The notes: generated from the sequence alone by a model not told the origin. Numbered from the stretch's first letter, positions 1 through 15,000 are shown. The stretch: DNA of 15,000 nucleotides from Halisarca cf. caerulea (GCA_963170055.1 CAUJGJ010000376.1:572501-587500); one strand, 5' to 3'. Translations and numbers: made by a program.

Positions 1-250
1 CTTTGTATATGTGCACTGCCCCAGCATCAGCCTTGGTCAGTACGGCCGACCACCTTTGTATATGTGTACTGCCCCAGCATCAGCCTTGGTCAGTACAGCC
101 GACCACCTTTGTATATGTGTACTGCCCCAGCATCAGCCTTGGTCAGTACGGCCGACCACCTTTGTATATGTGTACTGCCCCAGCATCAGCCTTGGTCAGT
201 ACGGCCGACCACCTTTGTATATGTGTACTGCCCCAGCATCAGCCTTGTAG
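1..250. repeat. 53-bp tandem repeat (minisatellite), about 4.6 copies
   Basis: The unit begins CTTTGTATATGTG and ends CGGCCGACCAC. Copies start at 1, 54, 107, 160 and 213 and are nearly identical; the last is cut at the CAGCCTTG step near 247. The array probably continues left of the window. It lies in what should be the last intron of the upstream SCP2-domain gene. The long open frames across it are by-products of low-stop tandem sequence. Confidence 0.95.
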
Positions 251-280
251 CTCACAGCCTCTATAATGCACTTCACTCCA

Positions 281-698
281 TGAGGGAGAGATTGGTGTGG
301 GTGGAGGGATAGATTGGTGGGCGGAGGGATAGATTGGTGGGCGGAGGGATAGATTAATGGGTGGAGGGATAGATTGGTGGGTGGAGGGATAGATTGGGGG
401 GTGGAAGAATAGATCGGTGGGTGGAGGGATAGATTGGTGGGCGGAGGGATAGATTGGTGGATGGAAGGATAGATTGGTGGATGGAAGGATAGATCAATTG
501 GTGGAAGGACAGATTGATGGGTGGAGTGATAGATTAGTGGGCGGAGGGATAGATTGGTGGGTGGAGGGATAGATTGGTGGATGGAAGGATAGATTGGTGG
601 ATGGAAGGATAGATCAATTGGTGGAAGGACAGATTGATGGGTGGAGTGATAGATTAGTGGGCGGAGGGATAGATTGGTGGGTGGAGGCATAGTTTAGT
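281..698. repeat. 20-bp G-rich tandem repeat with 120-bp higher-order period
   Basis: About 20 copies of a 20-bp unit of the form GGAGGGATAGATTGGTGGGC, which is purine- and G-rich on the + strand. Variant units recur in a fixed order: 481-540 is identical to 601-660, and 421-480 matches 541-600 apart from C/T swaps. The array has therefore duplicated in six-unit (120-bp) blocks. It sits in the intron just upstream of the SCP2 terminal exon. Confidence 0.95.
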
Positions 699-772
699 GG
701 GGGAAGGGCAATTTATTGTCTGTGATAAGCATTTGGTGAGGTTCAACATGATAGTCCTCTCTATCATTGTAG

Positions 773-862
773 GCATTTTTCGGGAAGAAGCTGAAGCTTG
801 GTGGAAACATTATGCTGAGCCAGAAGCTGGAGCCAATATTCAAGGAGAAAGCTAAATTGTAG
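773..862 (+). CDS. Last exon of a peroxisomal SCP2 (sterol carrier)-domain protein
   Basis: The exon starts after a good acceptor (pyrimidine-rich ending TCATTGTAG) and reads 29 codons in phase 0 to a TAG stop at 860-862. The peptide begins AFFGKKLKLGGN, continues IMLSQKLEP and ends KEKAKL. It matches the end of the SCP2 domain (form AFFxGKLKIxGNxxLAxKL) at the C-terminus of SCP2/SCPx, HSD17B4 (MFE-2) and HSDL2. The final AKL is a type-1 peroxisomal targeting signal, as in SCP2 and HSD17B4. These proteins bind or hand over sterols and acyl-CoAs in peroxisomal beta-oxidation. Only this exon is in the window, so the parent (free SCP2, MFE-2 or an HSDL2-like enzyme) cannot be decided. Upstream exons lie left of the window, beyond the minisatellite intron. 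Confidence 0.75.
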   Translation, partial: AFFGKKLKLGGNIMLSQKLEPIFKEKAKL

Positions 863-1001
863 AAGATGAATTGACAGATTGAAACAACTCCACAGTTCAA
901 TTACAGTTGTGCGTAAAATTGTATAGTTTGTGTACACAAGATCTATTATAGCCTTAGCAAAGTATTACAGTGTACTGTTGGATATTATGTGAATAATTAG
1001 C

Positions 1002-1036
1002 GTATCCTGGTAACCAGGGCCACGCCCCTTAGCAAC
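1002..1036 (+). promoter_or_regulatory. RFX X-box-like site plus KLF/Sp-type box upstream of CFAP53
   Basis: GTATCC-T-GGTAAC at 1002-1014 fits the RFX consensus GTNRCC(N0-3)RGYAAC with one mismatch in the first half-site and a perfect second half-site. A CCACGCCCC box follows at 1020-1028, and a further RGYAAC half-site (AGCAAC) is at 1031-1036. The cluster is about 165 bp before the CFAP53 ATG. RFX factors are established activators of ciliary genes through X-boxes close to the start, so both position and gene function fit. Binding is inferred. Confidence 0.55.
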
Positions 1037-1158
1037 GGGACGTCTTCCACGATATCCAAACAGCGAAGGTTTTGAAGAAGTTGCGAAAGCTGTGCTTTCA
1101 GCTGCCGAGCTCCTTGCGTGCCAAGGTACTACTTGAGCAAAGAGTTAGAAGGGTTTGC

Positions 1159-1164
1159 AATAAA
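1159..1164 (+). other. Candidate polyadenylation hexamer for the SCP2-domain gene
   Basis: The only canonical AATAAA that I see between the SCP2 stop (862) and the CFAP53 start codon lies here, 12 nt before that ATG. If used, the SCP2 3'UTR would overlap the CFAP53 promoter and 5'UTR. A variant signal further upstream could be used instead. The same bases supply the in-frame TAA (1161-1163) that fixes the CFAP53 start. Confidence 0.25.
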
Positions 1165-1175
1165 CTGCGAAAGAA

Positions 1176-8682
<7,507 letters not shown>

Positions 8683-8702
8683 AGGAATGGTTTCTACAAC
8701 AC

Positions 8703-8703
<1 letters not shown>

Positions 8704-8755
<52 letters not shown>
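8704..8755. repeat. (CA)n microsatellite just after the CFAP53 stop
   Basis: About 52 bp of pure CA, starting 21 nt after the TGA and so inside the likely 3'UTR. Confidence 0.95.
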
Positions 8756-8759
<4 letters not shown>

Positions 8760-9502
8760 AACTGTATAGCAACCTGTTCCCTCACGCACGCATGCTACTT
8801 TGAGTGTCATTGCAAATAATAATGTGTGTCCATGTGTGAGTTGTGATTGTCTGCAGGAACTTCACCGTAGCAAATTAATACTGTCACTGTGGGAATACGC
8901 GGAATGTACTGTTTATCACTGTAGTCAGAAATCACAGATTTCTAAATTTAGTATCATCAATATGATGTCACAATATAAATAATGTAGAACTGCTTAGTGC
9001 AAACTAGTTTTTGAGGCATGCATGCTTAATTGATTTGCTGTAGATCCATACATGTACGTGTATTATCATAACCTGATTGATAATATAACTTTGAATTGCG
9101 ATAACGAGAATTATATATTTTGCATGCATGTGGGTTACCTGTAAAATATGTCTGAATGGGGCTCCGTACACTGTCGTAGAAATATGTTAAGTGGATATCC
9201 TTCAAGTTTGGGGATCATATAATATAATATTGAGAAATTAAAACATGTAAAATTAATTTGATTCAGCTGTATTCTTGCATGAGACTGTCTTCGAAATATT
9301 CTTTTGGAAGTTCTAAATGAATTTGAACTATATTTATAATAGAATAGTTGCATGGGAGCGCACGTTGTACCCTAGCTCTGTACACAGATAACTTGCAATG
9401 GCATGCATGCATGATGTACATCCTATGCTGTATCCAGTATCCATGCAGTACCGGTATATCTTGGGTATGCAGCTACAGAGCCTCGATCATTGCGACGATC
9501 TG
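8756..9502. other. Intergenic region between CFAP53 and the P4-ATPase gene
   Basis: AT-rich sequence with no ORF that resembles a protein and no tRNA or rRNA. It contains GCATGC-type short palindromes (near 9015, 9125, 9400). The CFAP53 3' end must lie in its left part; only variant poly(A) signals such as AATATA near 8971 are present. Confidence 0.55.
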
Positions 9503-9520
9503 GGCGTTTATATAAACGCC
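9503..9520. promoter_or_regulatory. TATA-box-containing 18-bp palindrome, likely P4-ATPase core promoter
   Basis: GGCGTTTATATAAACGCC is a perfect 18-bp palindrome with TATATAA at its centre. It lies about 40 bp before the ATG of exon 1 of the downstream gene. A start of transcription about 30 bp downstream (near 9540) would leave a very short 5'UTR. The role is inferred from sequence and position. Confidence 0.45.
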
Positions 9521-9556
9521 TATGTGAGCGACAAGAGAACCTACGTATACAGGAAC

Positions 9557-9573
9557 ATGGAGGACCCTGAAAG
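9557..9573 (+). CDS. ATP8B: P4-ATPase exon 1, MEDPE plus split codon
   Basis: A 17-nt coding stretch from ATG to the donor AAAG|GTAATG, exit phase 2. It was chosen because a phase-2 join to the acceptor at 9831 opens the following exon without a stop (split AG|T serine), and because a TATA box lies just upstream. An ATG inside exon 2 (9928) is the alternative start if this exon is wrong. Confidence 0.5.
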
Positions 9574-11876
9574 GTAATGCATTACACACGCTGTATACAA
9601 TCTATTGTAGACAGCGTGTGTACTGAAGTAAGTTCAATAATAACAGCCCTGTACTGGTATGTGTTAGCATCAGACCAGGAAGTAGAAGATATTCGTAGCA
9701 CGTGTACTGATAACGACGTGCCAACGGGCACCTTTGTGCTAAAGGCAGTCCCGTAGTTGTTCGTGGTGGTTGATGGTTCAGGTTGAAGTGTTTTTGGCGT
9801 GCAAATCAATCACAGTCTGATGTTCGTGTAGTGCAAAAGTGACGGAGAATTGGATTTTGAAGACAAAAAAGGACAGCGAACCGACCATCGTCTTTTCTGA
9901 CGATTCAGAGGTAGTCGTGAAGAGAATGGCATATTTGTCCAAGGGGGATGGCAAGGATAACCGCGGGCCGAGAAGTTCTTACAGCCCTGAACTGACAGAG
10001 TCGATGCTGTCTCCAGACCCAGCTTCTTCCTCCACAACGACTCGTGAAAAAAGCCCTCCAGTTTCGCCGCCAAGCGGTTAGTCCACCTTATCCTTTAACG
10101 CTAGCGGCTGCTCAGTTTATTTCTGTGTGTTTGAGTATCTATGGTTATGCGCATTGGCGAGTATCTGTCAGCAAGGCTTTAGTTAGAGTGCATCCTCGTG
10201 ATTTGAGAAGACTTTAGTCTCGTGTCGCCTGCCAAGGGGGTTTCCTGTACGTTGAGACCAAACCAAGCCTATGTTCTGTACTCCCTGCCATTGCTGTTCA
10301 ATAATTAATTGGTATATTCCCACAAAAGTGACTGTTCTTCTTTGGGGGAGATAGGTGCCCAGGATGTAAGGGAAGTGATATGGAATTGAACTATGACCAT
10401 CATACACATCACACACACCACACACATCACATACATCACACACACACACCACACACATCACATACATCACACACACACACACACACACCACACATAGCAC
10501 ACCCACCACACACATCACATACATCACACACACACACACACACCACACATAGCACACACACCACACACATCACACACACACCACACACATCCCACACACC
10601 ACACATAGTACACACACCACACACATCACACACACACCACACATAGTGCACGCACCACACACATCACATACGTACACCACACACATCACACACACACCAC
10701 ACATAGTACACGCACCACACACATCACATACGTACACCACACATAGTACACACAGTACACACAGGATTAGAGGGCTCCACTGTACTGTTTTAGTGTCCCA
10801 TTTGGGATACTTAGTAAGCAAGTTTCACTGCACTTCTGTACATAATCCCATCAGTTTTACTCCTCCTGTTATTCTGTTGAGCAAACCTACACATACTTAC
10901 ATTCCCTGGAACATGTCTACAAAGTCAGCCGAGGGGGAAGCTGTGGTGGTCTCTTGAGACAGCTGGAAATTGTCTTGCTTTGTGCATACAGTGAGACCTC
11001 ACTTATCCGTACCTCAGATATCCAGTTCCCTCACCTTTTGCAGCAGTTTCTATTGAAACAAATCTGCAATAATCCTAGTGTACACTATACTACTGCTCCC
11101 TCATTCATCCAGTTCCCTCACTTTATTCGCTATATCACCTCATCATCCAGAATGGATGTGTCTGGATAAGTGAGGTCTGACTGTACATGCATTTAGGTTG
11201 CCACAACAGCTACTACACCTGTTGCCATGGCACTATCAAGTTTCATTATGTCTAAAAGGTTGTGTTTCAAATGTAGCGTAGGTAGGTACCTGCGTGGGTG
11301 TATTGGTGTGCTGCTCTGGTTTTGCAGTTAATGTGTTGAAGTACATAGAATAATTAGTTGTGAATCTACATGAACCGTAGGATTGGTGTGTTATGCGAGG
11401 TAGAAGCGTGTGATTTTGACCACCACAGACGCATGTGATTTCTTGTTTCACCATTTTGTTCACGTGCAGTACGTATTGTGGTGTCAGATACGTGGGGTAG
11501 GTACTAATACCTTGTGTACATGGGCCTCGTGTAACTCTGCGTTGTGTGTAAAGAATAGAATTAATCTTGGATAAGGTACTTATGTATATACGTACGTATG
11601 TATGTATGTATGTATGTATGTATGTACATGTACGTGTGTATGTGCATACGTAGCTATAGTGGCATACAGTGAACATACATACAGTATATACAGATGTACT
11701 TACGTGTGAATGTACGTACGTATTTGTGTAGCAGGTACTCTTGGGTGATACTATATGTGAAGTGTGTGAATTGTGAACTAAGTGTCAGCTGTGTACGTAC
11801 GTATGTATGTGTGGTGTATACGTACGTATGTTCATGGACGAATTTCTGTTAACTTTTCGTGCACACAAGCACATGT

Positions 11877-11959
<83 letters not shown>

Positions 11960-13433
11960 CACGCACACACACACACAGTGATCATGTTGTTAGCTGTGCA
12001 TGGTTTCACATGACCACATATGATCATGTCCCTTAGACTGTCACTCTCCTCACACACACACTGCAGTGTTCATTGACGGTGCTGACCAGTCCAAAGATGG
12101 CATTACTCCCGAAGGCTTGGAGATCCAGGATGGTGGTGGAGTATCCAAAGATATCCCCTCTCCCGAGGACGAGGTGCCCCTGCCTTGGAGAGCTAGATAT
12201 GTCCCTCGGATCATGCTTGGCTATAGCTGGCTCCGTCCGAGCTATCCCGACAGGAGGGTGTGGGGGAACCACCCTGACTACAACAGAAAGTTCAAATACA
12301 CTGTGAGTTTACTGCATTGGGTGTTGTTATGTTGTACAGTATTTATACGGTAGAATTTCTCTGTTGTGTGACGATATCCTGTCTATAGTGGTCACAGTAT
12401 AAGGCAGCCACCTGTCTACAGTGGTCACTGTATAAGGCAGCCACCTGTCTATAGTGGTCACTGTATAAGGCAGCCACCTGCCTATAGTGGTCACTGTATA
12501 AAGCAGCCACCTGTCTATAGTGGTCACTGTATAAAGCAGCCACCTGTCTATAGTGGTCACCGTATAAAGCAGCCACCTGTCTATAGTGGTCACCGTATAA
12601 AGCAGCCACCTGTCTATAGTGGTCACTGTATAAAGCAGCCACCTGTCTATAGTGGTCACTGTATAAGGCAGCCACCTGTCTATAGTGGTCACTGTATAAA
12701 GCAGCCACCTGTCTATAGTGGTCACTGTATAAAGCAGCCACCTGTCTATAGTGGTCACTGTATAAAGCAGCCACCTGTCTATAGTGGTCACTGCATAAAG
12801 CAGCCACCTGTCTGTAGTGGTCAGTTTGTCCCTACTATATTAAACCTAATACAAACAAACTCTGTTAAGTATAAATTCTGATGAGTGGAATTAATTTTGC
12901 TGTCCCTAGTGATTCAACTTATCCAGACTCCACTGTGTGTCTGTGCTCAGAAGAGCTGTATACACTGTCTATTGACGTTACAGTGGAGCTCTCTTAAGAT
13001 GAAACTCAAGGGTCCCCCCTTGAACAGTCATCTTGGGGAAATATCCTCCTAATTTTCAATCTTGAACTTGAAATGTATTTCACTTTAAGATTAATTTGAC
13101 ATTAGGAGAGTTTGTCTTAAAGAGTCACTGTCAGTTGATTAAGTGGTTATGAGGGGAATTTTGTGTCTTTTTCCATGTACCTACGCATGTCCACCTCAGA
13201 ACAACAAAGTGGTGACTTCCAAGTACAACATCATTACCTTCCTCCCTCTCAACCTGCTGGAGCAGTTCATGCGAGTCGCCAACATTTACTTTCTCGTTCT
13301 TCTGCTGCTGCAACTCATTCCCGAAGTGGTCCCCGCCATCCCGAGAGTGTCCTCAGTGGGTGCGGCCACCACCATCATCCCACTGGTGATTGTACTGGGA
13401 GTGACAGCTGTCAAGGACGCTTTTGATGACATT
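9557..13433 (+). CDS. ATP8B: Class-1 P4-ATPase (ATP8B-type phospholipid flippase), N-terminal part, 4 exons, continues beyond the window
   Basis: Join of 9557-9573, 9832-10076, 12067-12302 and 13200-13433 gives 244 residues, in frame at every junction. Residues 1-130 are a hydrophilic, Ser/Pro-rich N-terminal extension. Then come a PWRARYVPRIMLGYSWLRP segment and RRVWGNHPDYNRKFKYTNNK. The hallmark P4-ATPase entry is VTSKYNIITFLPLNLLEQF, followed by TM1 (about 192-209, FLVLLLLQLIPEV) and TM2 (about 222-238, TTIIPLVIVLGVTAVKDAF). These match ATP8B members (TSKYNILTFLP.NLFEQF; VLGVTAVKD). Such proteins use ATP to move phospholipids to the cytosolic leaflet, usually with a CDC50 partner. The actuator, phosphorylation (DKTGT) and later TM regions are not in the window, so activity cannot be judged. 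Confidence 0.85.
9832..10076 (+). CDS. ATP8B: P4-ATPase exon 2, Ser/Pro/Thr-rich N-terminal extension
   Basis: Acceptor GATGTTCGTGTAG, donor AGCG|GTTAGT, entry phase 2, exit phase 1. It encodes AKVTENWILKTKKD, an acidic SDDSEVVVKR stretch, then a disordered-looking Ser/Pro-rich tail with SPDPASSSTTTREKSPPVSP. It has no known domain. The open frame and higher GC than the flanks support coding. Confidence 0.65.
10077..10389 (+). other. P4-ATPase intron 2, left part
   Basis: About 310 bp of unique sequence with no exon-like frame or repeat recognised. Confidence 0.55.
10398..10762. repeat. Complex CA-rich array with 60-bp higher-order repeat
   Basis: CACACATCACA, ACATAGYACAC and CACCACACA motifs alternate over about 365 bp. 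Segment 10621-10680 and segment 10681-10740 differ at one position only, so the right half is a 60-bp tandem duplication; looser copies fill the left half. In P4-ATPase intron 2. Confidence 0.92.
10987..11185. mobile_element. TA-flanked pogo-like MITE, 199 bp
   Basis: Begins TACAGTGAGACCTCACTTAT and ends GGATAAGTGAGGTCTGACTGTA, an inverted repeat of about 24 bp with one or two mismatches. The form CAGT.GACCTC.CTTATCC is typical of pogo/Tigger ends. The motif ATCCAGTTCCCTCAC occurs twice inside. Non-coding. Confidence 0.8.
11186..11870 (+). other. P4-ATPase intron 2, right part
   Basis: Mostly unique sequence, then (GTAC/GTAT)n microsatellite at about 11581-11650 and again at 11700-11725 and 11790-11830. 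No exon recognised; exon 2 and exon 3 phases already match without one. Confidence 0.6.
11879..11975. repeat. (CA)n microsatellite in P4-ATPase intron 2
   Basis: About 78 bp of pure AC followed by ATGCACGCACACACACACA. It lies about 90 bp before the exon 3 acceptor. Confidence 0.95.
12067..12302 (+). CDS. ATP8B: P4-ATPase exon 3
   Basis: Acceptor CACACACTGCAG, donor ACT|GTGAGT (consensus), entry phase 1 matching exon 2, exit phase 0. It encodes VFIDGADQSKDG, an acidic PSPEDEVPLPW run and then the pre-TM1 block RRVWGNHPDYNRKFKYT, typical of ATP8B proteins (human ANDREYNEKFQY). Confidence 0.85.
12390..12822. repeat. 33-bp minisatellite, 13 copies
   Basis: The unit has the form GTCTATAGTGGTCACTGTAT followed by AAAGCAGCCACCT. 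Thirteen near-identical copies differ mainly at AAGG/AAAG and CACT/CACC positions. Because 33 is a multiple of 3 and the unit lacks stops in two minus frames, it gives long 11-residue-periodic open frames, which are not genes. In P4-ATPase intron 3, starting about 85 bp after the donor. Confidence 0.95.
12979..13133. mobile_element. MITE-like element, about 155 bp
   Basis: Left end TACAGTGGAGCTCTCTTAAG and right end GTCTTAAAGAGTCACTGTCA are inverted with several mismatches, and TAAGAT blocks recur inside. It ends about 67 nt before exon 4. Confidence 0.6.
13200..13433 (+). CDS. ATP8B: P4-ATPase exon 4, TM1-TM2
   Basis: Acceptor GTCCACCTCAG, donor ATT|GTGAGT, 78 codons, phase 0 both ends. It encodes SKYNIITFLPLNLLEQFMRV, TM1 with Q-L-I-P-E, a luminal loop VVPAIPRVSSVGAA and TM2 ending VKDAFDDI. 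The loop is longer than in common ATP8B proteins, which have about six residues here. No following exon is recognisable before 15000. Confidence 0.92.
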
Positions 13434-14068
13434 GTGAGTTATGCAGATGTACGTACAGTACGTGTATTTCACATGTACAGATTTGATGTGTATGTACAGT
13501 ATGTACGTATGTTGTACAGATTTGATGTGGTGGCGTATGTTGTACAGATGTGATGTGTGGTGGCGTATGAGTTTGATTAATTCATACGTACAAACATAAC
13601 TCCTTTCGTTCTAGAATGATGTAAGTGTATGAATCTTCTAGATTAGAGATGTGTCTCTCAGGCTAGGCAAAATTGATTCCCAGGTTATTGTCAAGCCTTC
13701 TAAATTATAGTATGAGGGAGGGCGGTCATTTTTCATTATTCATTTGTATTGAAATGCACTTCTTATTTATTTATACGTACATATTTGTACTCTTTGATCA
13801 TTGTAATACAACCTCAATACAAACAATGTAAAGAAACAAATGAGGATATTACAGTACAGTATATCATTATATTTGTTCTAAGAATACATGTATAACATAT
13901 AACAACACATGTATATTAAATCACATTATTACACACAAATTAATGAAAACAACATGTAAGGTAGTAATGGCTAAACTCCCCTTTGATCACATAACCACAA
14001 ATAATGAATAATGAAAGCAGATCAGGTGCAAGCCAAATCACATGCGGGCGGAAACGATAAACTGGGAA
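13434..14068 (+). other. P4-ATPase intron 4, left part
   Basis: A local duplication of TGTTGTACAGATTTGATGTG-type units (about 28-31 bp) at 13460-13570, then AT-rich unique sequence. No exon recognised. Confidence 0.6.
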
Positions 14069-14589
14069 TTACCGTACGCTCGGAAACTTTCGCGGTACTA
14101 AACTTTCGCGGTTTTCGCGGTACTGCACGGCATCCGCGAAAATTAAATCTGCGAAAATCCTAAACAACCCTTTATGTTCAGCGCTATGCACAGGAGTCTT
14201 AGCAAAGAACAAAGAAGCAGGAGTGACGAACGTTTCATATATTATATCGTTCGTTTTCTCGTCCATTATGTCGATCAAGTCATTCTTTATCCCCATCAGA
14301 CGCTCCATATCCGACTAAAATCTGGAAGGCAGCTGGAGAAGATCAACTGTAACAATTTGCACTTCCATTGATAACCGTTTCACGGACTAACAACCACGCT
14401 GACAAACAGAGCAGTCATTTTTCAGTGCATAATTTATATAAGATTACATATTGTTGAACTAATATAAAATCTAATCTAAGATCTGTGAATTTGAAATTCT
14501 GCATCCGCGAATAATTTAGTACCGCGAAAATCCTCGAGTGTTGCGTCCGCGAAAATTTAGTACCGCGAAAATTTCCGAGCACACGGTAA
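14069..14589. mobile_element. 521-bp TIR element with TTACCG ends and repeated TTTCGCGG motifs
   Basis: The left end TTACCGTACGCTCGGAAACT and the right end (reverse complement TTACCGTGTGCTCGGAAATT) match over more than 40 bp, including a GTACTAAA(C/T)TTTCGCGG block. TTTCGCGG / CCGCGAAA occurs several times in each flank, pointing inward from both sides. The middle (about 14170-14460) is unique, without transposase similarity that I can see. It is non-autonomous by size. No clear target-site duplication was seen. Confidence 0.8.
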
Positions 14590-14856
14590 CTTTGCCTGGC
14601 CTTATATTCATATGCATGCGTGTAGCCTATGAGTGCGTGTTTGTACATCAGTACATGTGTCATGGTGCGGGGGCGAAAGTTGGGTGGATCAAAGAGTACC
14701 GCGGGCTTACATTCACGATGTAGCCCTGCTACTCTGATGTAGCCCAGGTCAAGGGTCTTGTCAATCTCCTGCCAGCCAAAACCCATTCATGCCTCATTAA
14801 TTAGTAGTTGTCAATTGTCACATTTTGCAGTGTTTTGCTTCACCATGACACATACG

Positions 14857-14987
14857 TAATAGTTGTATCCTGCCTTGGTGTGCTACAGCAGCATAAAGTG
14901 CCAATTAATTGACCGAGGGCGCAGCCCGAGGTCAATTAATTGGCACTTTATGCTGCTGTAGCACACCAAGGCAGGATACAACTATTA
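14857..14987. repeat. 131-bp near-perfect palindrome (hairpin element)
   Basis: Arms 14857-14914 and 14930-14987 (58 bp each) are exact reverse complements. The centre GAGGGCGCAGCCCGAG adds a GGGC/GCCC pair after two mismatches, leaving a 3-nt loop. Arms begin TAATAGTTGTATCC and end AATTAATTGACC. It is probably a hairpin-type mobile element or a dispersed foldback repeat. Confidence 0.93.
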
Positions 14988-15000
14988 CATGTACGTATAT

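Noticed and set aside
196..690. 164-residue minus-strand open frame rich in PPTNLSLHP-like repeats
   Set aside because: It is a translation of the 20-bp minisatellite; it ends at array edges and has no conserved features.
9135..9353. 72-residue minus-strand open frame in the intergenic region
   Set aside because: AT-rich, no recognisable domain, no splice or promoter context; consistent with chance.
10914..10957. Alternative first exon of the P4-ATPase starting MSTKSAEGEAVV
   Set aside because: All GT donors available in that frame leave phase 0, which does not fit the phase-1 entry of exon 3, and the frame stops at 10955-10957.
12327..12807. Two overlapping 154-residue minus-strand open frames with 11-residue repeats
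   Set aside because: They are produced by the stop-free 33-bp minisatellite, whose unit length is a multiple of three; there is no non-repeat coding part, and they lie in a P4-ATPase intron.
12390..12822. CRISPR-like array
   Set aside because: The 33-bp units are directly adjacent with no unique spacers, and the genome is eukaryotic.
14415..14786. 123-residue minus-strand open frame
   Set aside because: It crosses the right terminal repeat of the 14069-14589 element and continues outside, with no protein-like conservation that I recognise.

Overview
The window is nuclear DNA from an animal. It has spliced genes with GT-AG introns, very dense (CA)n/(GT)n and (GTAC/GTAT)n microsatellites, and many small terminal-inverted-repeat elements in the introns. 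A cilium gene, a peroxisomal SCP2-type gene end and a P4-ATPase lie in a compact head-to-tail order with short intergenic gaps. That would fit an early-branching or other compact-genome marine invertebrate such as a sponge, but the taxon is an inference I cannot test here. All genes I can support are on the + strand, and no bacterial or viral coding was seen.

Layout. Positions 1-700 hold two minisatellites (53-bp and 20-bp units) in the last intron of an upstream gene. Its final exon, 773-862, encodes the C-terminus of an SCP2 sterol-carrier domain ending in a peroxisomal AKL signal. About 310 bp further on is a 13-exon gene (1176-8682) that I could assemble completely by joining splice sites. 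It encodes a 511-residue, coiled-coil CFAP53 (CCDC11), a ciliary microtubule-inner protein. An RFX X-box-like site lies about 170 bp upstream of its ATG, as expected for a ciliary gene. Its introns carry long CA/GT tracts and at least five TA-flanked MITE-like elements. In two introns the 5' splice site is itself the first GT of a GT microsatellite.

After roughly 0.8 kb of intergenic DNA, a TATA-containing palindrome and a 17-nt coding first exon begin the third gene (9557 onward). This is a class-1 P4-ATPase phospholipid flippase of ATP8B type. Four exons reach through transmembrane helices 1 and 2; the rest lies beyond the window. Its introns hold a 60-bp higher-order CA array, a 13-copy 33-bp minisatellite and more MITEs. 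They also hold a 521-bp element with TTACCG termini full of TTTCGCGG motifs, and a 131-bp near-perfect palindrome at the right edge.

The three genes act in separate processes (peroxisomal lipid handling, cilia, membrane asymmetry) and nothing in the sequence makes them an operon or one system. I found no evidence for a novel multi-gene system. The most unusual signals are the architecture of the repeats and their contact with splice sites.
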